Shown piece after piece: positions 1 to 13,417 of a stretch of DNA of 64,000 nt; positions within the stretch are counted from its first letter, which is position 1, and each line of letters opens with the position of its first letter. Position numbers and translations under genes: made by a program. Source of the stretch: Haliotis asinina (taxonomy: Eukaryota; Mollusca; Gastropoda; Lepetellida; Haliotidae); assembly GCF_037392515.1 (NCBI RefSeq), contig NC_090282.1, positions 58,304,843 through 58,368,842 of the forward strand, given 5' to 3'. Under the pieces are notes generated by a model, which worked only from the letters and a program-made list of their open reading frames with translations, searched no databases and was not told where the DNA came from.

Positions 1-3000
1 ACTAGGCTTGTTGGGAGGACCGCTGATTTGTCCCAATGTCTTGGTAGTGGTGTTTTTACCAACAATCTTGACTTCTTGTGTCGTTGACGATCATCTTTGA
101 TTCACTCCCTTACTTTGACAGACTCTTGCCTGGCATACCTGTCCCAAACAGCATCAACCCTACTGCATTCGGTTCGATTCCGAATTTATCTAAATGCATA
201 TCAGCCAAGTCTCCAAATTTGAAGCAGTTCCCTTTCTGCACATTTGCAATTTTGCCATTCCATTAACTATATGAAGAGCCAGTATTCTCTCCTGTGCTAG
301 TATTTGGCAAAGAAGGACCAAAGACTCCCGTTTAAAGTTCCTCTTACAAACCGCATTTGATGTTTCTTATTGATGTTACACCTGAATAAGCTATTGTAAA
401 CGGAACACCAGAAATATCAATGTGCTACTCAGGATTGATGGAAAATCCATTCAGTCTTCCAAATTAGTGACGTGTCATGTCTGTATCTTGTGAACATTGC
501 AAGATGAGTTGTTGTCCCAAAGGATATAATTCACACCTTCTTGCACGTTGAACAGAGCAAAATTATTAATATCATGTGTAGTTAGCTTAACTCTTCCAAG
601 ACAAACTTTTGGTCACCCTTACATCGACTGAACCTGAAACTGAAAATCTCCTCTTCTACATTGATTCCCAAAACGTCTGTAAAGCCCAGGGATGAGAAGC
701 TCCACAACAAATGGGTCACACTTTTGAGGCTCATGAAACAGTCTTTACATCTTGTGGACAGGTTTCTAATGCTATGTATGTACCAAATAATCTAGTGATG
801 CGTGTAGATGACGCATTGACAAAAACTCCCACCAACACCCAACAGTCTAAAACGTCTTATCGAGCGAGTTAACTAACATGTACATGTGCGGATACAACCA
901 ATCATGAAGATTCCTTCACCAGTTGGCCCTGGTTGGAGCATTTGTGATGGCCAGCTTATCCCTTTTCTGATGTCGAGAGATCCTGCTGCCCGTGGACTGG
1001 TTGAGGTGACGTCGAGTAAATGCAAAAGGTTAGCATGCCAGCAGAGAGATCTATGTCAACGCAGATGAACTGATTTATTGTGCACAGAGACGTGTCCTTT
1101 TGCATGGCAAGTGATTGTTGCCCGAACAGCTTTGGTTTGTAGATGACTCCAATTCTGACATAATGTAGCATATGATATTAAAGAAAGTGAAGAGGAGAGT
1201 TAATTGTAAGCTTCTGAATATATCAAAAGTGAATAAGAGTTATCTGACAGACTACTTTGAATAGCTACAACGAAGTTATCATTTCTCAATTAAGGGGGCA
1301 ATATCAACATTAAATGAGTGTTATATCAATGTGTGAAAAAATATAGGGGGCAGCTGTATCCCTGCTTCCCCGACCCTGAACAGCCGGAGCTTAGCCGCAG
1401 TTATCGGCCTTCAAGCATAGCAACACTTTGGATGATGCTATTTCACCAACTATTTTTGGGAAATGACGCTTTCATAAACCATACCATTGAAATTTTGTTC
1501 TTTTTCGATACTGTATAAAACATTTGACATCAAATGAACTGTTTGATTACATATCAGTACAAACTTCGTCCTCTGCTATGTATGGAGTAGTAAAACTACA
1601 ATGGCGACCATCTTGACAGTCATTTTGAAATGTGGGTAATATGAAACAATTCCATATAACATGCTGTCACTCTAGAAGTAAACAGGAAACAAAAAAACAC
1701 TGATTCTATCTACAACAATAATGTCAACTTTCAATAAATAAGTCACCACCACACATTGCCATGAAAAGTCGGAGAATCGCTAAAATCCCCTGTCTCAAAG
1801 AATAAGCTGTAAAACATTATATTACCACGTCATGACCATACAAAATTACTTGTTTTGTGTCCGAGACACCACTCTAGAAGTGGCGGGTGTCAAAAAACAT
1901 CAAAAGTAGCAACATCGAAATGAAAATGATCAGATTGATAGTAGTAAAACTATCCATGATTAACTTTGAGATGTTGTCGGGCAGCAAACCAGATGTCATG
2001 AAAATGCTCACAGACCCCCACCACATAAAATGGCCTGTGAAAAAAACCTGATACCATAATCTCAGAGTATTACAGGCCTTTTCATGAGCCCAAGACATAT
2101 CATACTAACTGAAAATAGTGTCAAACCAAATCAGTACTGAGCAGGCTACGAAATCCTATTTCTTGGCCCCGTTTGAGATTCTCCTCCTGGACAAACCGTG
2201 AAGATACATCGGAAACCATGAACCGGAACAACCGGGTAAAACACGAACAGAACTAAAACATGAAACGAAACCCGTATAATGGCGCTGACTATTTTGGATG
2301 AAGTTTGTGACATTTTATTTTGACAAAACGGATTAAACCAATGTTCTATTTATATATTAAAGATACCTGACAAGATATCGAAATCAATAGGTAATAAAGC
2401 TTTTATCAGTTGATATACAAACTCATGGGCCTTGACTTTCGAAGCATTCTGCGTAAAACCTCGCGTAATCAATATTTGCACATCTCACACTTTTCGGTAT
2501 ACGGAAGTAACAAATCGCATTAAAATCAATTATACAAACCTTCATTAATATAAAATGCATATAACAGCATAAGTTTTAGCATTTGACACATCACTATCGT
2601 AGCAGAACGAAGCCATAATCGACACGTCAGTATCAAAATCAGTTGCGCGCAACATCATCTGTCGTGATAGCTAAATTCCGGACTAACAGTATGGTGAATA
2701 GTTTACGCCAACAGCTGATACCGATGTAATGTTGAAGTTCGTGTCTCACAATGCTGATGACAAGGTTTTTGTCAGGTAATGTTAAGAATTTGTCTACTTT
2801 TGTCTGTTTTCGTCAAAACTACGCATTTAAACTAGGAACAGGTCCACTGGTCTTGAATGAAAAATTAAATAATATTCTAGCTACATCCCTTTGGAGGTTC
2901 TTACTGAATAAACACAAGCATATGTTCGTAATTCATAAATTAAAACCATTTGATTTGACCATAAAAAGTCACATTAATTGCTTTTGCTTAGTAATTTTTA

Positions 3001-3800
3001 ATGAAATTTGTTGTAAAGTTGCAAGGATATTGTGTCTGAAATGGGCTTCCACAGTTATTTGTGGACAACACGCCATCTTCTGGGGTCATGACCTTTTACC
3101 ATTACCATTAACCAGTGCAGACGACCGTCAGGTCGGTGATGTCATGAATGAAAATTATGTTTTAGGGTTCATTTTCGTCTTGATGTTTTTGCATTAGTGC
3201 AGAAGCATGAAAGTGCGTTTGCCGGAAAACTTTGGATAAAACTGAAAAAAGACCCTACTTTCAAGTTTGTGACTTCCGAATCGTGACAGCAGTAAAACGA
3301 AGACGACTTACAAACTCGAAATCTTATTTTTATGTCACAACTTCATCTGTAAAGGTCACGTAAATCCGGAAGTGATAGGTGCGCGAAAACAGATGTCGGC
3401 GAGTTTACATTACCTTAGGAATATTTAACAATAAAAGCCCACGCAAGTCAGGAAAATGTGGCAAGTCTATATTTCAACGAAGAACGTCCCATTGCATTTC
3501 ATTTTTTGAAAATATTAACTGTTTTCTGTAAAATATGTTCGTTCCTGAGACTAGTTGTTTGTCCATACATTCACAGTAAACACATGAGATTTAACAACAC
3601 ACTTAAAAGATCTCTATGTGAGCTAGATCAGGTGACAGTGCCACTTCAGTAGTAGTGAGAACAAAATCGTGTGTAATCATTTTGGTACTCGCAAATAATA
3701 AACTCGTGTGGCATGTGAATAACTGAAACTGAACCAGACAACTCATTGGTCATATTCTGTAGCAAAATTCGACCCCGGTGGATCGACTTCAAAGTCAGAG
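1..3800. other. Spacer upstream of PHAX, no gene seen
   Basis: Several short open frames occur here, the longest at 2751-3197 on +, but none has a recognisable domain or convincing splice sites. Composition is AT-rich apart from the last few hundred bases before PHAX. I see no complete repeat of the families found elsewhere in the window. Old decayed elements could be present below my recognition. Confidence 0.5.
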
Positions 3801-3892
3801 ACGGCTAACGCGATCGGTCGTTGTTATCCGTTTGTATGAAGGGGAGTAACTCTAAACGGCCAGATAACCGACCGGAAACAGATCGTTGTGCG

Positions 3893-6800
3893 ATGGCGGA
3901 CTTAGAAGAAGGTGAAATAGCCGATTCAGACTCAGAAGTGTCTGCACCTGCCAGTACAGGCAATAACGTGAGTTGTTATTTTTGGTATGCACAAAATATA
4001 GTCTGTGTTAAGTGTGATGGTGTTCTCGTTTCATATGGTTAATTAAACATTAAGTTTGTGCATCTGTTGTTCGCATACATGCACGTGACGAATGAAAACA
4101 ATGCTGATAGTGATAGTTGGCTAGCCGTAGAATAGTTAGGCCAGTGTTACATTCGTATCTACAGCATTAGCGCATACTTTTGACTCAGGGAATCCCGTGG
4201 CGTTCAGACCATCCGTTTGTGGAAGAAGTACTCTTTTTTTTGCAAATAGTTAAAAACATACACTCGAGAGTGACGTTCAACATACGTTCACTGTGTTTTA
4301 TCATGATAGTATCTTTTAATATCATATCTTGGATTTGAATAGGTGACTGAGATAACACTGTAATTACGTAAATAAAACCAGAAGTAAAATGTTTAGTGAG
4401 TGAGTAAACATGACATCTAAATTAACGCCTTTTTGAATCATGTAAGACTAAGAGTTCCGCGCGTACCCCCCAACACAATCAAAAGCCCAAATTACAAACT
4501 GACATGCATATCTGATCCTAAATATACATTTGATAAACTAGAACTACATCATTTATTTTCCCCTTTTGCATTTTTACTTATTTTGCATTAAACGTACTTC
4601 GAAGCCCAGAGGTTGCTACTGTATAGATGCCAGAAAAGGATGGAGTAGTCTGGAGTGTACCTCAACAAATTAAGATAATAACTGATTTGTCTGGTCAACA
4701 TTCTTATTTTGAGACTGTCATCAGCATGATCATGTGGCTGGAATATTGCCAAGAAATGCATATAGACAAAGTTCATATGTAGCTATGCACTCACGTCAAA
4801 TGAAGAAATCAGGTAATATGGTATTCCAGGCACTTTTCTTGATGTAAATGAGTGAGTATAGTTTCGAACCACACTCAGCAATATTCCAGGCGTATGGTGG
4901 CTGTCTGGAACTTCATGATGATGTTTTTGCTTAGGACATAAAAAATTATGACATTCTGACTTTATGATCCTGATTGTATTTGTTTCAGCGAGTGTTCAGT
5001 TTTGGTCAATCCTCGTCAGTGCCATCCAATCTGAACCAAACCAAACCACAAGGTTTCAGCTTTTCACGGCACAGAGATTCACCAACACCAGCAGATTCCT
5101 TTGGACACCGTAGTTCCATGAGGAATGGTAACAGCTCCGATGACTCAATTGATACCAGTGATGAAGACTCCCCTTTATGGAACTGCAAGAGAACAAAATA
5201 CCTCAATAAGCTCAAAATGGAGGGAATTGATGCAACCTCTAGGAGTCAGTCCCCCCAGTTCATCAATCCCTTGCGGGACAGACACAGGTCATCACCAGTC
5301 CTTCAGTCACCCCCCAAAAAGAAGACAAACAACATCTGGGGTTCAGTGCTACAGGAGCAGTCTCTCACACAGAACATGGTCAGTTTCGGAGTCGACAAAG
5401 AAGAGTCCGAAGATGACCTGGACACTCAGGATCGTAGTGTAGAGAGTTATAACTACAAAAAAGCTCGTGAAGATGTGAGACCTTTTCCGCAAGCGGAGGA
5501 TGATGAAATGGATAGGTCAGATGATGAATTGTTTGGTGGGGTCGTAGATTTGGAGCCGGACACAGAGGCTAAGAACAGAGAGAGAAGGAAGAGGAAGCGA
5601 AAACGTCCAGTAAAAGATAGAATTGGTGAAAGGTCTGACCTTGATAGGTTGGGGGCGCGGTTGATGCATGAACATAGACACAAATCCAAGAGGTCAGTGA
5701 AGGACCGCCTTGGTTCAAACTCAGGGAAATATAAGACAAACCATCAAGAGCCAAGACCTCGGCCGAATGTTGTTGTGTCAGAGGAAGACCCAGTACCTGT
5801 TGTCGTTGATGCTATTGTTGAGGTTCTTGATGAGCCAAAAGTTGATCTCATAAGTAGGTGCTTCGAGTATTCATTTTCAGATAAACTTACATATTAGAAT
5901 TAGTAGTTCTAGTGTGTCACTATTACTTTTAGAACACGGCAGAGGGGCATGGTTCTACCAGGGCGATGCTTTGTAATTCCCACAATCATATACAATCATC
6001 TTGAAATGATACTTGCAACTTATACAGACGTAATGTTACATACATTAATAGTACCAAGGCATGATTGTTAAACTTTGCAACCAATTCACATGGAAATCAT
6101 TTATACTCTGTCGTGCTGCACTTGCCTACATTATGGGATCGCTAAGATGACTAACATGAAAGAGAAAGAAAGAAAGAGAGAGAAGAAGGGTAGAGGGATA
6201 GAGTACAAAGAGAGTTAGCCCCATTGTTTAAACTGTAAAACAGCCAGACCATTTTCTTAGAAAGTTTTCACTATCTTCACCAAATATATACTTTTCAACA
6301 TCATAATGAAACTTCATAATTTTTAGGAGATGGTTAAGACTTAACTTTTTAAGCGTGAACTTACATTTGTAGATGTTTTTGTTTGTGACAGTGCATAGAT
6401 TATTGACAAGAATGCTTTCATTGGGATCACCCAGAAAGAAATGAAGTGAGACTAAAATCAATACTACAACCAGTTTCATTTTCGAACCAACTCAGAAAAC
6501 TTTCAGTTAGAAACTGAACTTTACAGTATTTGTAAAATACATGTTCAGTGGTTTCATTTTCATGTTCACAAAAAGAACAGCGTTGCTTATCACTTTGTCC
6601 GATCTTATAAAGGAAAGATTTAGCTAAAAATATTCTGTGACGCAATCTGTATTGAAAGTCTCGAATGGCATAACCTCTGAATGATTCTGAAACATTGTGA
6701 CATATGCTCTTGTATAATAGGATGATCTGTTTTGCTTTCCCATTTGTTGCATAACAGTTCAAACAATACCTGGTTTTGTTCACACAATAATTGATAGATG

Positions 6801-9800
6801 AATTTACAATCATCAGAAGGAAGAAGATGTACTAGTAAGTCACAGTTTCTCACTATGGTAATTGTTGGTAGGTCCTGACTTATATTTTTTACAATCGAAA
6901 GCCACATACATTAATAACAGTAATTTGAAGTAAAATGAATATGTATCAGGAATATTAAACTCATATTTTATCAATTTTAACTCTTTAATTTCATATGCCT
7001 TTGTAAAATTTGGTAAACATCTTTTAATCCTTTGTCATGCCACCTGACGAAAGATGGTATGGTGATTATTTGGAATTGAATTAATGAGTAGGGTTCCCAA
7101 GAAAGTATGGACATCAGATATGTTATCAGTTTGCAGGTCTGCATAAATGGAGATAACATCTCTTCAAATTCAAAATGAATTTTCTATGTGCTTACAAATT
7201 GCATGTTCATTTTAACTGTCTTTTTTGAAAATTGAGCAGAGTAAGATTGTTACATGGGTAAAGAGATAGCACTGACAGATTTTACCAGCAGGCATGTTGT
7301 TATCCTTTTGAACTAATTAATTTTCAAGTATTTATTGAAATTATGAAAATCAGTCATTTTCAGATCTCCATATTCCTTGATGTTTTTTGGACATCTTCTG
7401 GCTGCTTTGCCTTGCTTCTAACTATTATTCCTTTTATTTTTTCAGTTTTAATGTTTTCTAACAAATCTACTATTTTCAAGTTTAATTTTGTCATCATTTT
7501 TTAAGTCATGGGAATGGGATTCAAGTTTCCTTATAGTATTTTCCAATGATTTTTTCCTAGTTTTGATTTTCTATATTTTTCTTGTAGAGTTTCATTTTCA
7601 ACAAGTCGAAAAAGGACTGATCATTTATATTATGTTTAACATCTTTCAGAGTATGATGAATCACCAGTTTTATATAGCATTCATCAACCATTTGCGCACT
7701 GACATCTTTAACTAATTTTATTGGGAATCATGTGGAAGTGAAGAATTGACTTTCCAATAGCCTGGGCCTCATTGCACTGGTTTCAAGGATAGCTCTAATG
7801 ATGTATAAGAGTTGTTGGATTTATGGCTTATTCCTATAGAACTTGTTTGAACTACTGATAAAAGGTCTTCTGATATAGGAAATAATCTTATCTACTTTGT
7901 TTGATGGGTGATTTCTGTCTCCAGGTGAACTGTATTTCATCAGGGTTAAAGAATCTCCATGGACTGACAAGTTCTAATTTTTCTTTCATTTTCATAATGG
8001 GATTATTAGCTTGTAAGTTATTTCTATGTTTGTAAGTGAATGTATCGAGGTTATACTCTTTGACAACACTCCAATATCCAGCAAGGATTGGGATTCCTGG
8101 GAGTTGAACTAATTCTGATCTGAGTTTTTTAAAAAAAAGTCTGGTGTATCCAGATCTGAACTGTAAAGATTCACAACCGACATACTCATATCTTTGATAT
8201 CAATGGCCAAATGATAAAACAGACATTTTTATCGCTTATGAGTTTATGAACATGATATTCAAAGCTGTTTTTGATTAATATCATAACACCGGCACTATAA
8301 CTTGTACCATGAGAAAAATAAGAGCAAAAACCACATTCTGCCATTCTGGTTTGTCTGTTTAGGAGTGCTATGTGAAAGCAGAATTAAAGTAAAACATATT
8401 TGTAGATTAATGATATTACTTCATGAGAATTCTATTTAAGTTCATACCCTTTGGAAACCATCCCTTTACTTAAAGGCTTTTATACATGACAGATAAGCCC
8501 TTTCAATCACTTAAATTAATATCCGGCTCCTGATTTCCAGTGGACTAACGTCTTGGGTGAAGTGCTCACTCATAATGACAAAGGTATGGGTTCAGTTCAG
8601 TAGTATTTGTGGAGACCATGTCTTGTGTTGCTCCTCTGTGATAGTGCTGAAGTAGCATATATTGCTAGAACAGCATGGAATCAAAATTACTTAACACCAA
8701 AAGGTCAGTCATGTCTGAGGTTTTGTTCAGTACATGGAAGGAGTGACCATTGGTTATAGCCCCGGTTGCAGATATTATTGCTCATGTTATCAACCACTTG
8801 TTTTGTGGCCTGGTTAAGTACAGGCAGTTATGATGACAGAGCTGGAATGTTGCTGCCTGAAAAGCAACTATTGTTGTTTGATCATTGTTTACTTATTTTC
8901 TAGCACGGATTGTGAAGCGACTTGGTCAGAAGAAGGGCATCCAGCTCCTCCGTCAGACAGAGGATGTCGAGGACAGTGGAGGCATGCTAGTAAAGGTGAT
9001 AAAACTCTTGTAGAGCTCTGGGTCATGTAAAACCACCAGCACCCTTGATAATCTTCAGGGTTTGTCATACCAATAAATCGCCACTAGTACCCCGGACTAG
9101 TACCCTGGATGCAATTATTGTATTACCTCCCTTTCCTAGCCTATGGTCCTATCAGGTGTTAACGTTGGAAAGTTGAGTGTACCAATCACAATTCTTTTAT
9201 CATAATTCACTTCCTCCTTGTGTATCAAATAGATTAAACTTGGCAACATAATTGTTGTAGAGGTGGAATGAGTTCTTGCGTATATTTCTTAAGGTTTCAG
9301 ATCTTTTAATTTGTCTGCATGAATTTTTGCATAATTCTAAGTTTGACACTGGCAAGTGTGTTTGGAATGACTTATCTGATTGGTTACCATAAGATAGTTG
9401 ACTCGGCAAAGTGTGGTAATACAATTATTGGATCGAGCCGTAGATGCAAACAAGGTACTTGTGGAGATTTACTGACAGGCTGGACTTCTTCTCTAAACTT
9501 GGATCCTCCTGCTTATCTTACAACCACTTCACCATTTTTTACATTTGTCTACTCGTAAGTTGAAAACTTCAAACCTCACTGAAGTGGTGTTTCCTTCTTA
9601 CAGGGTGAGATTTTATCATTTACAGCCTGCAACAGTGCATGATAAGAATGGCTACTCAGTGTAGGTAGCAATAAATCTTGCTAGATTTAGTTGTTTACTA
9701 AAAACTAAGTTTTGTAGAAGTAATCATATAATTGAGATCTATCAATAATGTTTAGGCAACATTTAAGCAAAATCATTAATCATTTATCGGGGTCAGGATC

Positions 9801-12735
9801 TCTTGAATGTATTTGATACTGAGGGTTTGTTGTGAAAATTGTTAAATATATATTTATATTGCTTGTTAAAACCAGTGACATTATTTTATGGTACAATCAA
9901 AATTTTGATGGTGCAGCCTAACCTTCAAGAGAGGTTGAACTCCATTCAGGTACATTAAAAAAAACCCACAAAATCACACCATGTTCTCGGGATCTACTCC
10001 TCAGGCTCATTTAATAATACCTGTGTTCTGCCTATTGTGCATCAGTGTCTAGTCATTCAATGTGCTGTAGTATGTTGTGCAGAGCATTGGGCATGACAGG
10101 AACCTACAAACATTGGGCCCAATCACTTTTCCACTGAGTTTGTTTCAAGGCTTTTTAGAACCCTTTCCTGAGATGTGAAATGATTTCATCAAAGTGTATT
10201 CACCTGAAGCCTTATGTCACATCTGGCTTTCCTCATTGAGGTGGCTTAGTGGTTAAAGTGTTCGCTTGTCATGCTGAGGACCCAGGTTGAATCTCCACAT
10301 GGATACAATGTGTAAAGCCCAATTCCTGTGTCCCGGTGTGATATTGCCAGAATGTCGCTAATTCCAGCATAAACCCATACTCACTGTAACAAAAACATTT
10401 GTCTTTGTCTCACAGAATGGTCATTGTGTCATGTTTGTGTTGCAGGATGGCAGTCGGCGCCGTAGTCCTGGTGGGGTGTTTCTGCAGTTGCTCAAGTCAG
10501 ATTCTGACGTGACAAAGGCTGACATAGACTACATTTTTGAGGAAAATGACAAGATGTACCTGGAACATATAAGGAGAAAGAAGTGAGTAAATCTGTGCTG
10601 GAGTGCCGTCACTTTCATTAGTACACACATCAGATTAGAGATGGTTTAAAGGATGTCCATGTAGGGAATAGTTCTAAGGGAAGTCTAGATTTATCTTCAG
10701 GCTCAGCATGTATGTCCTGCAGTCTGTGTAAATGTAGTCTCGGTATTATTTCCGACACTCCTCTACTGAGTCTAACAAACCCTAGTAGGAGGTTGTGTCA
10801 GGTAACCTTTTAGATTGACCATTCAGAACACCGCCTACCAAATCGAGTAAGTGGTCATTCGCACACATCTTTTCAACTTTAACCTGTAAAAGGTTTGTAC
10901 CCGAACAATTCCGAAAGCTATTTTCCGTACATTAGCTTCCTGGTAATGCACATGGAGCACACTACAACACTGTCAACAGTGAATAAACAGTCACTGAAGG
11001 TAGCATTTTTGTCAATATTCAAGGATGTCAGTTTGCGGAAATATTGGCTAATGGTGACCACATCATAAGAAAACCCTGAGCGTGTATAATGCAGGTCAAA
11101 TTTCTGTGTTTTAATGTGGATTTTTCGTTTGCTTAGGGATTGGTGTCAGTGACTGGGAAATTTTGAAAATGCCACCAAACCCTAAACAGTTATTGTTATC
11201 TGATTGGTTAAATCTGTTCGGTCGTCTCACATTTGATTGGACGTTCATAGGTTGCTCAAAGGTTACCTGACGCGACCTTCTAGGGTTTGTTAGACTCAGT
11301 AGAGGAGTGTAACGAATAATACTGAGACTAAGAGCACATAGGGTGATGTCATGATATGGAGATTAAAATACAATACAGTAAATTCAAAAATTAGTTTCAA
11401 ACTCCTGGTTTTAATGAAAATGTTTAATGTTTGAAACATGCTTTTATTTGTAATGGTGATGATACCTTTCTATGCAGAGAATTCTAGTTCTGTTACAATT
11501 GGTCTTCAGCAGCCCATGCTTGTCATTAGCAGCAAGCAACCGAATCAGGTTGTCATGTTCACTGACTTGTTTGATGCATGTCATCGTATCCCAGCTGCAT
11601 AAACCGATGCTAATGAGGTCAGAATTGTCTGGTTTGAAAGCTTGTGTTATCTAACACCAGTTACATGGAGAACACTTGACTCTAGTGATGGGTATCACTC
11701 ACAGTATTTAAATTGATAATCAGAGGTCAGTAATCAATCAATAATCAGTTGTATTTGTAACCTCAGCACAGTACTCTTCTGTCAGTAATGGGACACTGTC
11801 ATAGCATTGTGCAAACAGAAGGGACCCCAATTAATACTATGATCATATTGGTTGGTTGGTTGGTTGGTTGGTTGGATGGTTGGTTGGTTGGTTGACACAA
11901 CAAACAGCAGTATTCCAGCTATATGGCAGCAGTTTGTAAATAACTGGATCTGGATCAGACAATCCATTGATCAACAATATTAGCATCATGATTTAAGTTC
12001 ATTCTCTATATTGTGAAAGTCAGTGAGGCACTGCTTGTCAAATCACAATTCTTTTGCCATTATAATACTGACCCAGTATATCTTGGGTATATTTCGAAAA
12101 GCTTTCTTTGATAGTTTGTTATTTCATGACCCACTCAAGAATATTCTAACTATATGGTAGTGGCCTGGATACCAGTATTCCAGTGATCAACAGCAGAAGC
12201 ATCAATCTGCGCAATAGGGACGTGATGACGTATCAAGGAAGTCATCCACAGTGAAGACTGTTGACCATACTGCCTGTTGAGAGACACAGGAGAGTATGGT
12301 GTTTATGTTGCAGATTTACGAGGCAGAAACTGCTAACAACCGAATTGACCTGTATTATTTTATTTGCTACGTATTGCTACATATTACAGTGCTGAGAAGA
12401 AAGAGAGGAAGAGACGAATACGCCAACAGAAGCAAATGCAGGAAACAAACCTCATAGCCAGGATGAATGGTGAGACATCCAACAATAACCACGATCACCA
12501 TGGCAATGGTGTCAGCATGCAGATGGACCCTGACCATAGTAATGGTTTCCACAAAGACAGTGGCAGTGATGACGGCAGTGTGTCAGAAGGGGAGATAACT
12601 CCTGACACCTCAGGGGACAGAGACTGTCTTGACACTGAAAGCCATCAGGACAGCAGCAAGTCAGTTGTCAGTGTTGGGGATGGGGAAGAGGACATGCTTA
12701 CCATCACAGTGGATGAAGAGGAGACAATTGAGTGA
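3893..12735 (+). CDS. PHAX: Phosphorylated adapter RNA export protein (PHAX)
   Basis: PHAX bridges capped U snRNAs to the export receptor CRM1 in the nucleus. Five coding exons are read at 3893-3967, 4989-5853, 8904-8995, 10446-10582 and 12390-12735, all with GT/AG borders and compatible phases, giving 504 residues; human PHAX has 394. Visible landmarks are the acidic N-terminus MADLEEGEIADSDSE, the NNIWGSVLQEQ motif near residue 139 (human NNIWGAVLQEQ), a basic stretch ending in RPVKDRIG near 230, and the RNA-binding domain at about residues 298-385. That domain contains DLITRIVKRLG, GGMLVK and DGSRRRSPGGVFLQLL, which match the human domain closely. The extra length lies mainly in the serine/acidic N-terminal half and the acidic tail. 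ATG 3893 has a strong context (G at -3, G at +4). An in-frame ATG at 3836 in weak context would add 19 residues. Introns 2 to 4 carry transposon copies. Identification is firm; untranslated ends are not defined. Confidence 0.95.
4851..4915 (-). mobile_element. SINE family B, 3' fragment
   Basis: A short piece of the family B tail (CAGCAATATTCCAG segment preceded by a GAGTGAGT run), inside PHAX intron 1 about 75 bp before the exon 2 acceptor. Confidence 0.55.
6230..8390 (-). mobile_element. Truncated non-LTR retrotransposon (LINE), L1/Tx1-like
   Basis: On the - strand, in PHAX intron 2 and antisense to PHAX. From about 8390 down to 7880 the translation resembles the apurinic-type endonuclease of L1/Tx1-like LINEs: an ILAG segment where ILAGDW is expected, then PWRFFNPDEIQFTWRQKSP and SR..DYF, the usual end of that domain. 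From about 7160 down to 6230 it resembles the C-terminal end of the reverse transcriptase ORF, including QYRLRHRIF and the cysteine/histidine tail CSFCEHENETTEHVFYKYC. The catalytic reverse transcriptase core between them is missing, since only about 0.7 kb separates the two parts. Stops and frame changes are frequent, so this is an old, internally deleted, inactive copy. The clade assignment is tentative. Confidence 0.65.
9040..9506. mobile_element. Diverged hAT-like MITE, family 2
   Basis: The left part (an AATAAATCGCCACT segment, then TATTACCTCCCTTT) and the right part (GAGCCGTAGATGC, then TGTGGAGATTTA) match the two inverted ends of the better preserved copy at 58586-59091. The ends are decayed and no target duplication was recognised. 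It lies in PHAX intron 3. Confidence 0.4.
10237..10386 (+). mobile_element. SINE family A (tRNA-headed), diverged
   Basis: A-box-like GGCTTAGTGGTTAAAG, a decayed B box GGTTGAATCTCC, then the ACATGG.TACAATGTGT block and the AATGTCGCTAATTCCAGC tail. Located in PHAX intron 3, just ahead of exon 4. Confidence 0.7.
10720..11345. mobile_element. hAT-like MITE, family 1, long copy
   Basis: A 626-bp non-coding element with inverted ends of about 80 bp (left block TCCTCTACTGAGTCTAACAA, mirrored before 11345). It is flanked by near-identical 8-bp direct repeats, ATGTCCTG at 10712-10719 and ATGTCATG at 11346-11353. Eight-base duplications and CAG-starting ends fit the hAT superfamily. It sits in PHAX intron 4 and encodes no transposase. 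Confidence 0.75.
11848..11895. repeat. (GGTT)n microsatellite
   Basis: About twelve GGTT units with one GGAT variant. The run directly abuts the 3' end of a minus-strand family B SINE, so it is probably that element's expanded tail. Confidence 0.9.
11896..11995 (-). mobile_element. SINE family B, partial
   Basis: Minus-strand fragment with the AGTATTCCAGCTATATGGC block followed by the GATCAGACAATCCA and TGATCAACA blocks. Its tail continues into the GGTT run. PHAX intron 4. Confidence 0.65.
12123..12240 (-). mobile_element. SINE family B, partial and diverged
   Basis: Carries CTCAAGAATATTCTAACTATATGG, GTGGCCTGG and CCAGTGATCAACAGCAGAAG in the family B order, then a GTGATGACGTATCAA segment. 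It ends about 150 bp before PHAX exon 5. Confidence 0.5.
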
Positions 12736-13250
12736 ATGACTCTTGGCACAGTGGCACATTGTGGATTATTGTGTGAATGCTGTTTACCCAAAACCTTTAC
12801 ATTGATGCTGAGTAATTAACATCAAAGACTGCTTTGTGGGGTGTATTGACAAATATATTGTATTGCAATAATTTGTGATTCAGGTACACTTATTACAATA
12901 CACATTGTGACATATGTTAGGTGTTGAAGTGTTTGAAATCGAGTAACACTGATTGCATGTGCAGATCCTATAGTCTACATTCCAAAGCATTAGGATGTTC
13001 AATCTAAAAGTGAAAAGTAAGACTGAGAGGGATTGTGTTTTCCTGTTTACATTTTACAGCATGTAAGGTATGGTGTTTCGTCAATGAATTATGAAGGAAA
13101 CACCATCAGTTGTGAATGATGGTGTGTGGAGTTCTTCTTAAGCCAAAGAGAGAGTCACAAAACATCCACTTTTTTAGTCAAATATACCAGTCCTCAGAAT
13201 ATGATATCATACCAGATATATAACCCTACCAGTAATCAGCTCTTAGCTTG

Positions 13251-13417
13251 GGGGATGGGTGAGGTAGTCTTGTGGTTAAAGCATTTGCTTGTCATGCCGA
13301 AGACCCGGGTTCGATTCCCCACATGGGTACAATGTGTGAGGCCCATTTTCTGGTGTCCCCCGCCGTGATATCGCTGGAATATTGCTAAAAGCGGCGTAAA
13401 ACCAAACTCACTCACTC
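13251..13417 (+). mobile_element. SINE family A, well preserved
   Basis: A near-consensus copy. The tRNA-like head holds an A box (GTAGTCTTGTGGTTAAAG) and a perfect B box (GGTTCGATTCC). A body follows (ACATGGGTACAATGTGTGAG, GGTGTCCCCCGCCGTGATAT), then the shared tail GCTGGAATATTGCTAAAAG and an ACTC tetranucleotide end. Possibly within the PHAX 3' untranslated region. Confidence 0.88.

Noticed and set aside
2751-3197. 148-codon open frame on +
   Set aside because: No recognisable domain, no supporting splice sites, and biased composition typical of chance frames in AT-rich DNA.
13251-13417. tRNA gene suggested by A and B boxes
   Set aside because: No cloverleaf closes, and many dispersed copies share a common SINE body and tail.
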